This document shows positions 1 through 7,869 of a stretch of 45,024 bases of DNA, one piece after another (the first letter of the stretch is position 1; every line of letters begins with the position of its first letter). Source of the stretch: CAZXIC01 sp964640195 (GTDB lineage: Archaea; Iainarchaeota; Iainarchaeia; Iainarchaeales; GCA-2688035). The stretch is from contig CAZXIC010000006.1 of assembly GCA_964640195.1 (NCBI GenBank), positions 1 through 45,024 on the forward strand, in the 5' to 3' direction. The translations under genes and the position numbers were made by a program. Below the pieces are notes generated by a model, which was not told the origin of the DNA, made no database searches, and worked only from the letters and a program-made list of their open reading frames with translations.

Positions 1-278
1 ACGTGCACTCCTACATCCACATTCAGGACATCCTGCTCCCTTAGAAAAGCCTCTTCCCTCGTTGAGGGGGTAAAATGGGCTGCATTCTCGTTTATGCTCA
101 GATTTACGGGGAAAGCCGCCTTTCCCTGCCCATTTCCAAGGGTAGCGATGCTTTTTTCCACATTTAAAGCAATTTCAAGCAGTTTTTGCCCTGGTTTAAT
201 GCTTTTTTTTGCTTGAGCAACGACTTTTTGCAGAATTTTGCCCGCTTGGGAGTATTTTTCTGCCTCTTCCTTGTTCAT
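1..278 (-). CDS. map: Methionine aminopeptidase, type II (partial, N-terminal 92 residues)
   Basis: This gene runs off the left edge, so only the N-terminal 92 codons are present. The enzyme removes the initiator methionine from nascent proteins in the cytoplasm. Residues 55-70 (AAFPVNLSINENAAHFTP) match the type II MetAP block with the conserved substrate-contacting His, and residues 85-92 (LNVDVGVH) lead into the first metal ligand region (family: D-x-G-V-H). The catalytic metal-binding half lies outside the window. The ATG at 278 is chosen because the type II family begins with this kind of short helical lead (MNKEEAEKYSQAGKIL). A purine-rich GGGGG stretch sits about 9 bases upstream. It lies 43 bases downstream of the preceding minus-strand gene, so the two may be cotranscribed. 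Identification is firm from the motif pattern; only the activity is untested. Confidence 0.93.
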   Translation of the reverse strand, partial: MNKEEAEKYSQAGKILQKVVAQAKKSIKPGQKLLEIALNVEKSIATLGNGQGKAAFPVNLSINENAAHFTPSTREEAFLREQDVLNVDVGVH

Positions 279-321
279 ATGTAATTCCCCCAAAAAGCCT
301 TTTTTCCTTGCAGACTTTAGC

Positions 322-2571
322 TCACTCTGCTTCCTCTTCTTCCCTCAGCCAGGGAGGCAGCTCGCTTGGCTCCGCAGGTGCCGCCCGTGGCTTCTCTTCA
401 GCTGCTGCCTTTCCCCCAGTAGGGGGCGCTTCCTTCGGTTTTCCCCCCTTCTCTTCAGCTGCAGCTTTTTCCCACGGTTTCTTTTCCCTTGCCTCGGCTG
501 CCGCTTTCTCCTCTGCAGGTAGCTTTTCCTTTTCTGCCCTTCTTCTTAACGCCAAAAACATCAAAACAGCAACCACAATTACTGCAGCCAATGCAAGGCT
601 CCAGGGAAAGAAAGGCATGCCAGAAAAAACAGAGAGAAACGCAAAGACATCTGCAGCAACAGGCTCTACTGAAAACAACGCCTTTCTGCTGAATGCCCTT
701 CCGGAAGCGGTTTCGCCCTTTACAGTGAAAGAGTAGACCGTAGGCTCAAGGTTTTCTCCTATGGGAAAGGGGCCGAGCCTTGCAGGAAAGCTTTCTGGGA
801 TTTCTGTTATTTTCCCTGCCCCGAAATCGTTTTCCAGTGAAAAGCTGGCCAGCTCTTCATTCAAATCTATCTCAACAAAGACAGTGCTGCCAGGCTTAAC
901 CACAGGAGATGAAACCACTATCTGCACGCCAACAGCCTCGCCGTTTTGGTCAGCTGCTGGTTCTTCCCTAGGCTCTGCCAAAACGATTATTCTTTTCTTT
1001 GCCCTGGCAACCTGGTTCTTTGAATCGGTTGCAGTAAGCGTTGCCTCATATGTCCCAAGGTAATAATAAGTATGCGCTGAGGTGCTGGTGAACGCCACAG
1101 CATCGCTCCCATTGCCATAGTTTATTTCGCAGCTGCTCAGCTGCTCTGCATCGTAGCAGCTGCCGATGAATTGAACAAGTAAAGGCGCAACGCCTTCAAA
1201 GCTGCCGTTGACATCCAGCTCTGCTTCTGGCTTGCTGTCGCACTGTTGTGCAAAAAAAATGTAATCGCAAGCCTCTTCGCCTGAACAGGTTACAGCAGCA
1301 CCGCTGTTTAAATCCAGCGAAGGCGCATTTATCCGCTTTTCGCTCTCAAGCGCAAACTCTATTCTTGTTTCGTTTCCATCCAGCACAATCGGCGCACAGC
1401 TGGTTACGTTTCCGTGCAGGGAAAGAATCTTTGCGTTGCCTCTCATCTCAAACTGTTCCCTGCCTGTTGCAGCGACCTCTTTCCCTATATTTTTAATCCA
1501 GCTACTGCTTTCCAGCTTTATACTGCCAGCTTCGATTTTTTGCACCTCGTTGCCAAGCCTGCCGGTTATGGAGCTGTTTTGGTCAAGCCAAAGGGAGCCC
1601 TGTAAAACAATCAGCCCCGGGTTTCCGCCAATACCAGAGATTCTGCTTTTAGCCTGCAGAGTCAAGTTTTCTGCCTCAATTGATTGGATTACGTTTTCAT
1701 TATCCTGCTGCCATGTTTCAATAGCGCTGTCAGTTAGGACGATGTTTCCATCAACATACAGCTTGCCCAGCAGGTCCCTTATCCTGCTGCCGCTGCTCAA
1801 CTGCAAGCCTGTTGAGCTGCCCTGCAGCTCAATTGCGGTTTCTCCCAGTGAGCCAATCATGTCAATGCTGCTGTTTGCGTCCAGCTCAACGTTTTTCGCC
1901 TTCAGCATTGCAACGTTTTTTATGCTGGTGCTGTCCAAGGCAGCGATGTTTTGTGCTTTCAAGGCAGCGATGTTTTCAATGAAAGAGTCTGACAAGTTCA
2001 GGTCGCCCTCTATGCTTATTTGCATTGGATTCAGAACGCTGCCCGCTATGTAGGTTGAAAAGCCTGTTTTGTTAACCAGAACCATATTCCTCACTGTTCT
2101 CCTGCCGTTTACTGGCGAAAAGGAGATTAGCGGTGCAAGAAACCCGAGTTTCGTTACTTTTATTGCGGTGTGGGTCGCCTCTGTTTGCGCAATCTTATGG
2201 GTCCCTTGGCCCCAGTTGACGTCGTAAACCGTGTTTACGTCTCCTTCAAGGATGATGTCCCATGGCAGGCTCATGCCCCTGGGTTCCACAAAAGCCACGT
2301 CATCTGTAACCTGCACAACAGTGCCAACAATGCGCCACAGAACGTTGCGTATTCTTCCATTCAAATAATTCTGGTCTGCCTGCAGAGCAGCCCAAAACTC
2401 GTCCACGTTTTGTTGAACGAACGTATGCCTCGGCTCGGTTATATTGCAGTCAAGTGTTTTTGTGGCTGCATCAATTTTAACTGCATCGCACAACCCATAA
2501 AGCCTTGCATTGGCTGGGCAAAGCACAGCCAGCAACAAAGCAAAAACAAGGAAATGTTTCAGCGGACTCAT
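322..2571 (-). CDS. Secreted, membrane-anchored surface protein with beta-helix-like repeats and a PKD domain
   Basis: A 749-aa protein predicted to be exported and anchored by its C terminus. Residues 1-22 form a signal peptide ending in A-N-A. Residues about 160-400 contain irregular S/N/I/L-rich repeats (for example SSIDMIGSLGETAIELQGSS) that resemble a parallel beta-helix. Residues about 450-533 form a PKD domain, with the typical h-Y-x-x-x-G-T-Y-x-A-x-L-T-A-T-D ending. A further beta domain follows to about residue 640. A transmembrane helix lies near residues 650-673, followed by R-R-R and a 75-residue K/E/A-rich cytoplasmic tail with three K-A-A-A-E-E-K-like blocks. The tail is too long for an archaeosortase sorting signal. 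It lies between polB and map, a place with no obvious functional link. The ligand is unknown. The class (cell-surface protein) is well supported, the precise role is not. Confidence 0.9.
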   Translation of the reverse strand: MSPLKHFLVFALLLAVLCPANARLYGLCDAVKIDAATKTLDCNITEPRHTFVQQNVDEFWAALQADQNYLNGRIRNVLWRIVGTVVQVTDDVAFVEPRGMSLPWDIILEGDVNTVYDVNWGQGTHKIAQTEATHTAIKVTKLGFLAPLISFSPVNGRRTVRNMVLVNKTGFSTYIAGSVLNPMQISIEGDLNLSDSFIENIAALKAQNIAALDSTSIKNVAMLKAKNVELDANSSIDMIGSLGETAIELQGSSTGLQLSSGSRIRDLLGKLYVDGNIVLTDSAIETWQQDNENVIQSIEAENLTLQAKSRISGIGGNPGLIVLQGSLWLDQNSSITGRLGNEVQKIEAGSIKLESSSWIKNIGKEVAATGREQFEMRGNAKILSLHGNVTSCAPIVLDGNETRIEFALESEKRINAPSLDLNSGAAVTCSGEEACDYIFFAQQCDSKPEAELDVNGSFEGVAPLLVQFIGSCYDAEQLSSCEINYGNGSDAVAFTSTSAHTYYYLGTYEATLTATDSKNQVARAKKRIIVLAEPREEPAADQNGEAVGVQIVVSSPVVKPGSTVFVEIDLNEELASFSLENDFGAGKITEIPESFPARLGPFPIGENLEPTVYSFTVKGETASGRAFSRKALFSVEPVAADVFAFLSVFSGMPFFPWSLALAAVIVVAVLMFLALRRRAEKEKLPAEEKAAAEAREKKPWEKAAAEEKGGKPKEAPPTGGKAAAEEKPRAAPAEPSELPPWLREEEEAE

Positions 2572-2602
2572 ATATACCCTTTAATACCCAAATACGTGCC
2601 TT

Positions 2603-2611
2603 TCAAATAAA
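2603..2611 (-). promoter_or_regulatory. Probable TATA box of the PKD surface protein gene
   Basis: The minus strand reads TTTATTTGA about 36 bases upstream of the ATG at 2571. Transcription would start near 2580, giving a leader of about 9 bases with an AAAGGG purine stretch. It lies in the 60-base gap after the polB stop, so this gene may have its own promoter. This is motif-based only. Confidence 0.4.
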
Positions 2612-2631
2612 AGCATTTCTCTTTCTTGGCA

Positions 2632-5037
2632 TCAGCTAAAAGCCCCAAGCCTTGACTGTTTGCCGCCCTGCAGCAGGTCTTCTCTGCTGATGTTGAACTC
2701 CCTGATGATTTTCATTACTGCTGGCAAAACCTGGTTTTGGATGTAGTAGGCTGGGTCATAGTTGCCCTCCTTGACGTATTCCTCCAGCTGCGCTTTGTCG
2801 CTTATGCTCTTGCCAGACCTTGTCACAATGTAGCCTATAACGCTTCCGACGCCGAGATGTTTCCCTTTTGCGGCAGCCTTCTTTGCTGCAGCAACATGCG
2901 GTCCAATGCTCTCATACTTGTTCATGGGCCTCTTCAATTGCGTCAAAACAACCAGCTGCTGCTTTGGCACTTTTCCGCTGTGCAGCGCGTTTATTTTTTC
3001 CTTGACTATCTGGATTGCCTTTTCAGGCGAGCCATGCTGCAGTATTGCCTTAATCACTTCCCTCTGCGTTTCCTTTGCAATCCTTGCCCAGTCTCTCCTC
3101 ACATACTCAAACCCGACTATCTTGAGGTTATTGCTGTAGTCAATCAGGGCATAGCGCTTCTTCGCCCCTTCGCCTGACTGCTTTGTAACAAAGATGCCCC
3201 TCTTGTAAAAAGCCTCTAGCTCGAGGTTCATTACACCGGGCAGCTGCCTGTTTACCTGCTCTACAAACCTTTCCACATCCTGCTTGCCCTTTCCCTTTGG
3301 GATTATTAAGAACTCTGAATCAGTGTCACTGTACAAAACCTTGAATCCGGCTTTTTCCGCTTTCTCTCCGACTTCCTTGACGTACTGCCTGCTCCAGGCA
3401 GTAACAGCAGATGCGCACTCCCTGCTGTAAAACCTGCTTCTGGCATAGCCCAGGTAACCGTAAAAGCTGTTTAGCAGAATCTTCAGGGCATGCTGCCTTG
3501 CATCCAACAAAAATGCAGAGCCGCTTTCCTTGCCAGCCTGCTTTAACCCATGCTTTATCTGCATCCTTCTCTCAAGCAATTCGCTCAGGATGGAGGAAAG
3601 AAGCCCTTTGCGTTTCATGCAGAACCATTGCTTTGTCGGCGCACTGTTGCCTTCCCTGCATTCCCTGTGTTTGCAGTTTGCTGTATCAGGGCTTACGTTG
3701 TGCGAAATCATTATCGTTGGATGCAGTGAACTGAAGTCAAGTACAGCGATGTTTTCATGCAGCCCCGGCATTGGCTCCCTTACAAAGCCGCCCTTGTAAG
3801 TCTGCAGCAGCCTCTGCTGCACTGTGCTGTCATCCGGCTTGTTTGAAATTAAGTAACTAGCTGCCCTGCACTTGTTCATTATAAGGTATTCCACCAGCAT
3901 GCTCGCGCTGCTTCTGCTGACCTCGTACAATGTCTGCTTGACCAGCCTGCACAGCTCAGTAACCAAGGGCAGATAGCAGTTGCTGATTCTCAAAGCGCTT
4001 TCCGCATCCTCCTTGCAGTAGGAAGCCACATCATCCAGGCCTTTGCCTGTTGCCCAAGCCTCGTTTATCTGCTCAGGGCTTAGCTTTTTCTTCTGCGCAT
4101 TAAAAAGGGCAGCAACAGCGCTCTCCAAATCAAACTTCACGAGGTTAACGACAGCAAACCTTGAAAGGAAGCGCAGTAGCTGGTATGCATCCAGGTGCTG
4201 TATGCCGTGCAGCTTTACTGCGTTGTCCCTCCCTTTTCTCATAACCTTTGGCGCTGAACCGTCAGCTGAAATGCCAAGCCCAACCCCGAGCTTGCTGCAC
4301 CTTTCCTTAAGATAAGGGAAATCAAACAAATCACCATTGTATGTTGCAATGACATCAGGGCTGCTTTCTCTGAATTTGCACAGGAATGCCCGCAACATTT
4401 CTTGCTCTGTTTTACTCACTTCAACAAAATCCGCCTTGAACTTTTTACCGTAACTGAAAACAACCGCTTTTCCTTTTTCTGCAAAGCTGGCCATAAGTAT
4501 GGGGTCTTTTTCCGGCACGCTGAACCTTCCTGGGCTGAGCGTTTCCAGGTCAAATGCAGTAACATTGAGCACTGCCTCTTTTTCCGGCAGAGCCTCAAGT
4601 TTCCTGAGCTTGTTGCCATTAACAGAAGCACTTATCCAGGACATTGGCTGCACACGGTGGTCCAGCAACCAGCGCTTTGCAAAGGGGATGTCGTACTCGT
4701 GCTTTTCAAGAACGCCTGCTATGCCCTTTACGCCCTGCCTTGCTGCGGTGAGCTGCTGCACAGAGTTGAACCACAGCATAAGGACATTGCTGGCATTCGT
4801 CTTCTTCACCTGCTTTATGCCTGCGGTCTTTGCACCTTCAGCAAATGTTGCAGCCAGGAGGGCAGTTTCTGCTTTTCCTGCATGGCTTGCGGTTACAAAG
4901 AAGTAAGGCTTGAATTCGCCGTCTTCAAAAATCTCAATGCCTTTTTCAGTCCTGACAAAAAGCCTTATTACGCTCGCATCATGCCTGTTTTCGTAGTCCA
5001 CGTCAAGCAGAATGCCTTCAACTTCTCTGTCAGCCAT
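2632..5037 (-). CDS. polB: DNA polymerase, family B (replicative, with 3'-5' exonuclease)
   Basis: An 801-aa DNA-directed DNA polymerase of archaeal family B, of normal length and with no intein. The N-terminal domain carries the archaeal pattern (EYDIPFAKRWL, residues 114-124). Exonuclease motifs are intact: Exo I D163-x-E165, Exo II Y233-N-G-D-L-F-D239, Exo III Y340-x-x-x-D344. Polymerase motifs: A at D434 (DFSSLHPTIM), B at K519-x-x-x-N523-S-F-Y-G, C at Y569-S-D571-T-D573-S, and KKRY at 626-629. The oddity is His439 where the family steric gate Tyr of D-x-x-S-L-Y-P-S normally sits. Paired cysteines (C455, C460, C473) follow motif A. It is divergently transcribed from the coiled-coil gene at 5170, and the promoter position suggests a leaderless mRNA starting near 5037. 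Function as a replicative or repair polymerase is confident. Confidence 0.98.
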   Translation of the reverse strand: MADREVEGILLDVDYENRHDASVIRLFVRTEKGIEIFEDGEFKPYFFVTASHAGKAETALLAATFAEGAKTAGIKQVKKTNASNVLMLWFNSVQQLTAARQGVKGIAGVLEKHEYDIPFAKRWLLDHRVQPMSWISASVNGNKLRKLEALPEKEAVLNVTAFDLETLSPGRFSVPEKDPILMASFAEKGKAVVFSYGKKFKADFVEVSKTEQEMLRAFLCKFRESSPDVIATYNGDLFDFPYLKERCSKLGVGLGISADGSAPKVMRKGRDNAVKLHGIQHLDAYQLLRFLSRFAVVNLVKFDLESAVAALFNAQKKKLSPEQINEAWATGKGLDDVASYCKEDAESALRISNCYLPLVTELCRLVKQTLYEVSRSSASMLVEYLIMNKCRAASYLISNKPDDSTVQQRLLQTYKGGFVREPMPGLHENIAVLDFSSLHPTIMISHNVSPDTANCKHRECREGNSAPTKQWFCMKRKGLLSSILSELLERRMQIKHGLKQAGKESGSAFLLDARQHALKILLNSFYGYLGYARSRFYSRECASAVTAWSRQYVKEVGEKAEKAGFKVLYSDTDSEFLIIPKGKGKQDVERFVEQVNRQLPGVMNLELEAFYKRGIFVTKQSGEGAKKRYALIDYSNNLKIVGFEYVRRDWARIAKETQREVIKAILQHGSPEKAIQIVKEKINALHSGKVPKQQLVVLTQLKRPMNKYESIGPHVAAAKKAAAKGKHLGVGSVIGYIVTRSGKSISDKAQLEEYVKEGNYDPAYYIQNQVLPAVMKIIREFNISREDLLQGGKQSRLGAFS

Positions 5038-5060
5038 GGCCTACTCTAATAGGCAGGGAC

Positions 5061-5070
5061 AATTATTTAA
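5061..5070 (-). promoter_or_regulatory. TATA box of polB
   Basis: The minus strand reads AATTAAATAATT-like sequence centred near 5066, 29 bases upstream of the polB ATG at 5037. Archaeal TATA boxes lie about 26-27 bases before the start site, so transcription would begin at or next to the start codon (leaderless). It faces away from the promoter of the 5170 gene. Confidence 0.6.
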
Positions 5071-5123
5071 TACAACAGCAGAACAACCTTCTGGCAGCGT
5101 TGCAAAAACACTAGCAAAAAAGG

Positions 5124-5133
5124 TTTTAATACT
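5124..5133 (+). promoter_or_regulatory. TATA box of the 5170 coiled-coil gene
   Basis: The sequence TTTTAATACT lies about 42-46 bases before the ATG at 5170, preceded by the purine-rich AAAAAAGG as a possible BRE. The expected start near 5155 would leave a short leader carrying the AGGAG ribosome-binding site at 5154-5158. Confidence 0.5.
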
Positions 5134-5169
5134 AGTTTGTTGTTTTTATTAGACAGGAGACCGGTTGCG

Positions 5170-5622
5170 ATGCCAAGGCATGAGTCGAAAAAGCACCTGA
5201 AGGCATCTGTTCTTCTCGGAGGAATGCAGGCTGACATGAAAAGCCTCAACAGCAGCGTTTTGATAATAACCCAGAAAATGAAGTATCTGGTGAGAAATGA
5301 AAAAATTCTTGGAAGAAACCTAATTGTCCTGAACAAGAAGCTGAAGGGCTTGGAGGAGAAACTGGCAACAGGCCAGGTTGGTGGAACGGCCTCTGCCGCA
5401 GGCAGCCAGCAAATGCAGCAGCTGCAGGAAAAACTGGAGGGGAACAGCAGCAGGCTTGCAGAGCTGCAGGCAGAGCTGCAGCAGCTGAGGGAAAGCAGTG
5501 CTTCGAAAGATGAACTGAGGGAAATGAAGTATGTCGTTGACTCAATAAACCCGCTGCAGTTTGTAACCCTGGAGCAGGCAAAGGACCTTTTGAAGGGCGG
5601 TTCTGGTAGAAAGAAAAAGTAG
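5170..5622 (+). CDS. Hypothetical coiled-coil protein
   Basis: A 150-aa soluble protein of unknown function. I start it at the ATG at 5170 (MPRHESKKHLK) rather than an in-frame upstream codon at 5137, because an AGGAG ribosome-binding site lies about 12 bases before it and the TATA box fits. Residues about 20-60 form a helix with regularly spaced hydrophobic residues. Residues about 65-80 are a G/A/S linker. Residues 80-120 are a strong Q/L/E-rich coiled coil. The C terminus (INPLQFVTLEQAKDLL) looks like a small conserved cap, followed by a K-rich end. No enzyme motif is visible. It stands next to the degenerate HerA-like gene, and a second coiled-coil gene lies on that gene's other side, so a structural complex with it is a reasonable guess only. 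Confidence 0.85.
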   Translation: MPRHESKKHLKASVLLGGMQADMKSLNSSVLIITQKMKYLVRNEKILGRNLIVLNKKLKGLEEKLATGQVGGTASAAGSQQMQQLQEKLEGNSSRLAELQAELQQLRESSASKDELREMKYVVDSINPLQFVTLEQAKDLLKGGSGRKKK

Positions 5623-5637
5623 GATGAGAAAAGACAA

Positions 5638-5653
5638 GCCTTTTTTATTTTAC
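5638..5653 (+). terminator. T-rich terminator of the 5170 gene
   Basis: The stretch GCCTTTTTTATTTT follows the stop codon at 5622 by about 17 bases. Oligo-T tracts of this kind end transcription in archaea. It overlaps the 3' end of the convergent minus-strand gene. Confidence 0.45.
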
Positions 5654-7138
5654 AAGTTCGCTGTCCTCGCTTAAGCCAGGCCTCAGCAAAACCCTGTAAT
5701 TTTTTTTGCCCCTCAGCTGCACTGCTGCATCGTTCTCTTTTACGATGCCGGCCCTTGCATCTGCAAGCTTAACCACCTCAGGGTCCAGGTCAATAAATTT
5801 TTTCACTGTTGCTGCAAAGCCAACGCCATGGCTTTGCAGCTGTTGCAGCGCCTTGACTGAGTCTTTGCTCAGCTCTGTCTGCCTTCTTGGAAAAACCCTG
5901 TCAGCGTTGGGCAGGACAAACAAGGCATTCATTTCCGTGCCCCAGCTTTTTTTCCTGCTGAACGCCAGCAGCTCGTTCAAAAAGCCGTTGACCAGGAGGC
6001 AGAGGGCTCTTCCATCCAAAGCACTGGTTGCAATGATGCTCGCCCTGCCGATGCCTCTGACCCAGCCTTTCACCACTTCCTGCAGCTGGTTGCCGCCGTT
6101 AAAAAGCCCAGGATACTGGAGGTCAATCAGCTTAGTCACTCTTTTTGCCTTCTCAGCTTCAAACGAGGGGCTGTCACTGCCTGCCGCTTCAATGGATTCA
6201 ATGAGCCCCTCGATGCTCTTAACCCCGCCTTTTTCCAAACCCTTTTCCACCAGTTCGGTTGTAGCACTGCCGCAGCCGAATGCTTGCAGCATGCCTTTGC
6301 CGCTGACACTGTTCAAATCAACCCAAAGGTGCTCTGCCGCGTTGAAGTTTTTTACCGGAAATCCCACAGGCTCTATTGCAACCTTATAGCGCTGCAGTTC
6401 TGCAACGCTTTTGTTCGGATTGCACAAGCCCCGGAAATGGGCTGCGTCGTCAAAGATTACTGCAGTGGTGTTTGCTAGGAGGGCAGCCTCGACTATGAGG
6501 TGAACAAAGTGCAGTGCCTGCCCTGCAGTACCTTCCACTATCGTTCTTTGAAACAGCTGCAGGGGTTCCCTCACCGGCTTTTCCCCTCTTGTCACGCCAA
6601 GCACTACAGTGCCAGCACCGCTTGGCATCACGGCTTTCTCTTCTACTGCCTCTCCCTGCAACCTGGCAAATAGGGGCATTATCAGCGGCTGGCTGAAAAA
6701 GCCCTGCCTGACACTCTCTGGGCAGAACTGCAGCTGTGTGAGCTGCAGCTCGTACACCTTTGCTATGTCTAATAACATAGCAGCCCGTTGCTTTACCTGC
6801 TCTATCAACTCGTCGGCTGCGGCACTTGCCTGCTCTTCCTGCATTTTGCTGTAATCTGGTTTGGACAGCACTGCAACGAAGTGCATCGTGTTTTTTCCAT
6901 CGTGCCTTGACAGGGCAACGGCCTCGCTGTCCAGGCTCTCAACAAATCCTTGGACTTCGCCTGCTGCATGGAATACGGCAAAGGCCTGCAAAAGTGCGCC
7001 AGTTACCTCATTTCCTTCTTTTTCGTAGATTACAGAGAGCAGCAGCTCTTCACTGTTGCGCAGCACCTCCAGCTCATGGCCCTGGAATATTCCTTTGAAT
7101 ACTGTTTCCCAGGGACCTTGCCTTAGCCTGAATTGCAT
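5645..7138 (-). CDS. HerA/FtsK-like ATPase fold protein with degenerate Walker motifs
   Basis: A 497-aa protein from the ATG at 7138; an in-frame TTG at 7201 would add 21 residues. The ATG is preferred because an A/T-rich TATA-like block at 7202-7215 abuts the TTG and there is a GGAG/AAGG stretch before the ATG. The C-terminal 300 residues follow the HerA/DUF87 ATPase order: a P-loop strand and helix (RTIVEGTAGQALHFVHLIVE), the next strand (AVIFDDAAHFRGLCNPN), a Walker-B-like strand (NALFVLPNADRVFP) and the family sensor region (GVGFAATVKKFIDLDPEVV). The P-loop reads G-T-A-G-Q-A-L-H where G-x-x-G-x-G-K-S/T is needed, and Walker B has P-N for D/E-E. ATP hydrolysis is therefore unlikely. HerA relatives pump or resect DNA; this one may be a scaffold or regulatory subunit. 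The family call is good, the role is inferred. Confidence 0.85.
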   Translation of the reverse strand: MQFRLRQGPWETVFKGIFQGHELEVLRNSEELLLSVIYEKEGNEVTGALLQAFAVFHAAGEVQGFVESLDSEAVALSRHDGKNTMHFVAVLSKPDYSKMQEEQASAAADELIEQVKQRAAMLLDIAKVYELQLTQLQFCPESVRQGFFSQPLIMPLFARLQGEAVEEKAVMPSGAGTVVLGVTRGEKPVREPLQLFQRTIVEGTAGQALHFVHLIVEAALLANTTAVIFDDAAHFRGLCNPNKSVAELQRYKVAIEPVGFPVKNFNAAEHLWVDLNSVSGKGMLQAFGCGSATTELVEKGLEKGGVKSIEGLIESIEAAGSDSPSFEAEKAKRVTKLIDLQYPGLFNGGNQLQEVVKGWVRGIGRASIIATSALDGRALCLLVNGFLNELLAFSRKKSWGTEMNALFVLPNADRVFPRRQTELSKDSVKALQQLQSHGVGFAATVKKFIDLDPEVVKLADARAGIVKENDAAVQLRGKKNYRVLLRPGLSEDSELVK

Positions 7139-7201
7139 GCAGCCAACCTTCTCCCAGGGGGTGTTGAATAACAGGTATTCAAAACCCCTCAAATGCAGCA
7201 A

Positions 7202-7215
7202 TTATTTAAATATGT
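7202..7215 (-). promoter_or_regulatory. TATA box of the HerA-like gene
   Basis: The minus strand reads ATATTTAAATAAT just upstream of the TTG at 7201. A start site about 26 bases further on (near 7180) would exclude the TTG and agrees with the ATG at 7138 as start codon. Confidence 0.5.
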
Positions 7216-7235
7216 ATAATAATATTAATAAGTAA

Positions 7236-7245
7236 AATATAAACT
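7236..7245 (+). promoter_or_regulatory. TATA box of the 7274 gene
   Basis: The sequence AATATAAACT is centred near 7240, about 34 bases before the GTG start at 7274. The divergent promoters of this gene and the HerA-like gene share a 60-70 base A/T-rich region. Confidence 0.45.
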
Positions 7246-7273
7246 TTTCAATGCAGCCACGGAGCATGATTTT

Positions 7274-7789
7274 GTGGTAAATAGGGCAGTTGTCTTGGAA
7301 ACCATCAAAAAAATGTACGATTCAGGGGTAGAGGACAGTGTGGTGAGGCAAACCCTTAAGGACATTGGCTTAAGCGACAGGGAAATATCGCTGTACATCG
7401 CAGAGGTAAAGGGCGAAGCGCCTCCTGCACAAAGCCCTGCTGCAGAGGAAGCAGCCGGGGCAGTAACAGAGAAGGAAGCGATTAAAAAACACCTGGAAGA
7501 GAGGAGGGAAGCAGAGGAGGCGATGCACACTACAACGCATGCGGCACTTGAAAGCCAGAATTCTAAACTGGCTGAGGTAAAGGAGAAGCTCGGTGTCTGC
7601 GAGGCAAAGTTAGCCCAGTTGTCTTCAAAGCCGGGCGGAAAGGACCTGGAGGAAAAAATCACTGCGTTGAATCACAGGATTGCAGCGCTTGAAAGGCAAG
7701 TTGGCGATTTGCAGGCGTTGAACAAGGCATTGCACACAGTGATGCAAAAAATCCTTGAAACAGACCGGAAGGTTTTGAACAAGCTGTAA
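7274..7789 (+). CDS. Hypothetical protein with N-terminal helical domain and C-terminal coiled coil
   Basis: A 171-aa soluble protein, not recognised. It starts with GTG at 7274, with GGAG at 7261-7264 as ribosome-binding site; the nearby ATG at 7266 is out of frame and stops after four codons. Residues 1-45 form a compact two- or three-helix domain (VVRQTLKDIGLSDREISLYI) that looks like a helix-turn-helix or UBA-sized module. Residues 48-62 are an A/P/E-rich linker. Residues 65-170 are mostly heptad-patterned helix, ending in LETDRKVLNKL. No catalytic motif is seen. It is transcribed divergently from the HerA-like gene and resembles the 5170 gene in general design, suggesting partners in one assembly (inference). 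Confidence 0.85.
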   Translation: MVNRAVVLETIKKMYDSGVEDSVVRQTLKDIGLSDREISLYIAEVKGEAPPAQSPAAEEAAGAVTEKEAIKKHLEERREAEEAMHTTTHAALESQNSKLAEVKEKLGVCEAKLAQLSSKPGGKDLEEKITALNHRIAALERQVGDLQALNKALHTVMQKILETDRKVLNKL

Positions 7790-7795
7790 AAATAG

Positions 7796-7812
7796 CTTTC
7801 TTTTTTTCTTTT
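7796..7812 (+). terminator. T-rich terminator of the 7274 gene
   Basis: A tract reading CTTTCTTTTTTTCTTTTG starts 7 bases after the stop codon at 7789, typical of archaeal oligo-T termination. The 80-base gap to the convergent gene end at 7870 holds nothing else I recognise. Confidence 0.5.
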
Positions 7813-7869
7813 GCCAGAACATGTTCTTGGGGCGTTAACCTACCTGCTATCTCCTTCTTGCAGTTCCAT

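Noticed and set aside
322..650. Archaeosortase sorting signal at the end of the PKD protein
   Set aside because: The transmembrane helix is followed by about 75 residues, whereas sorting signals end within a few basic residues of the helix, and no PGF-like motif precedes it.
2632..5037. Intein in DNA polymerase B
   Set aside because: All motifs follow each other at normal spacing and the total length is normal (801 aa).
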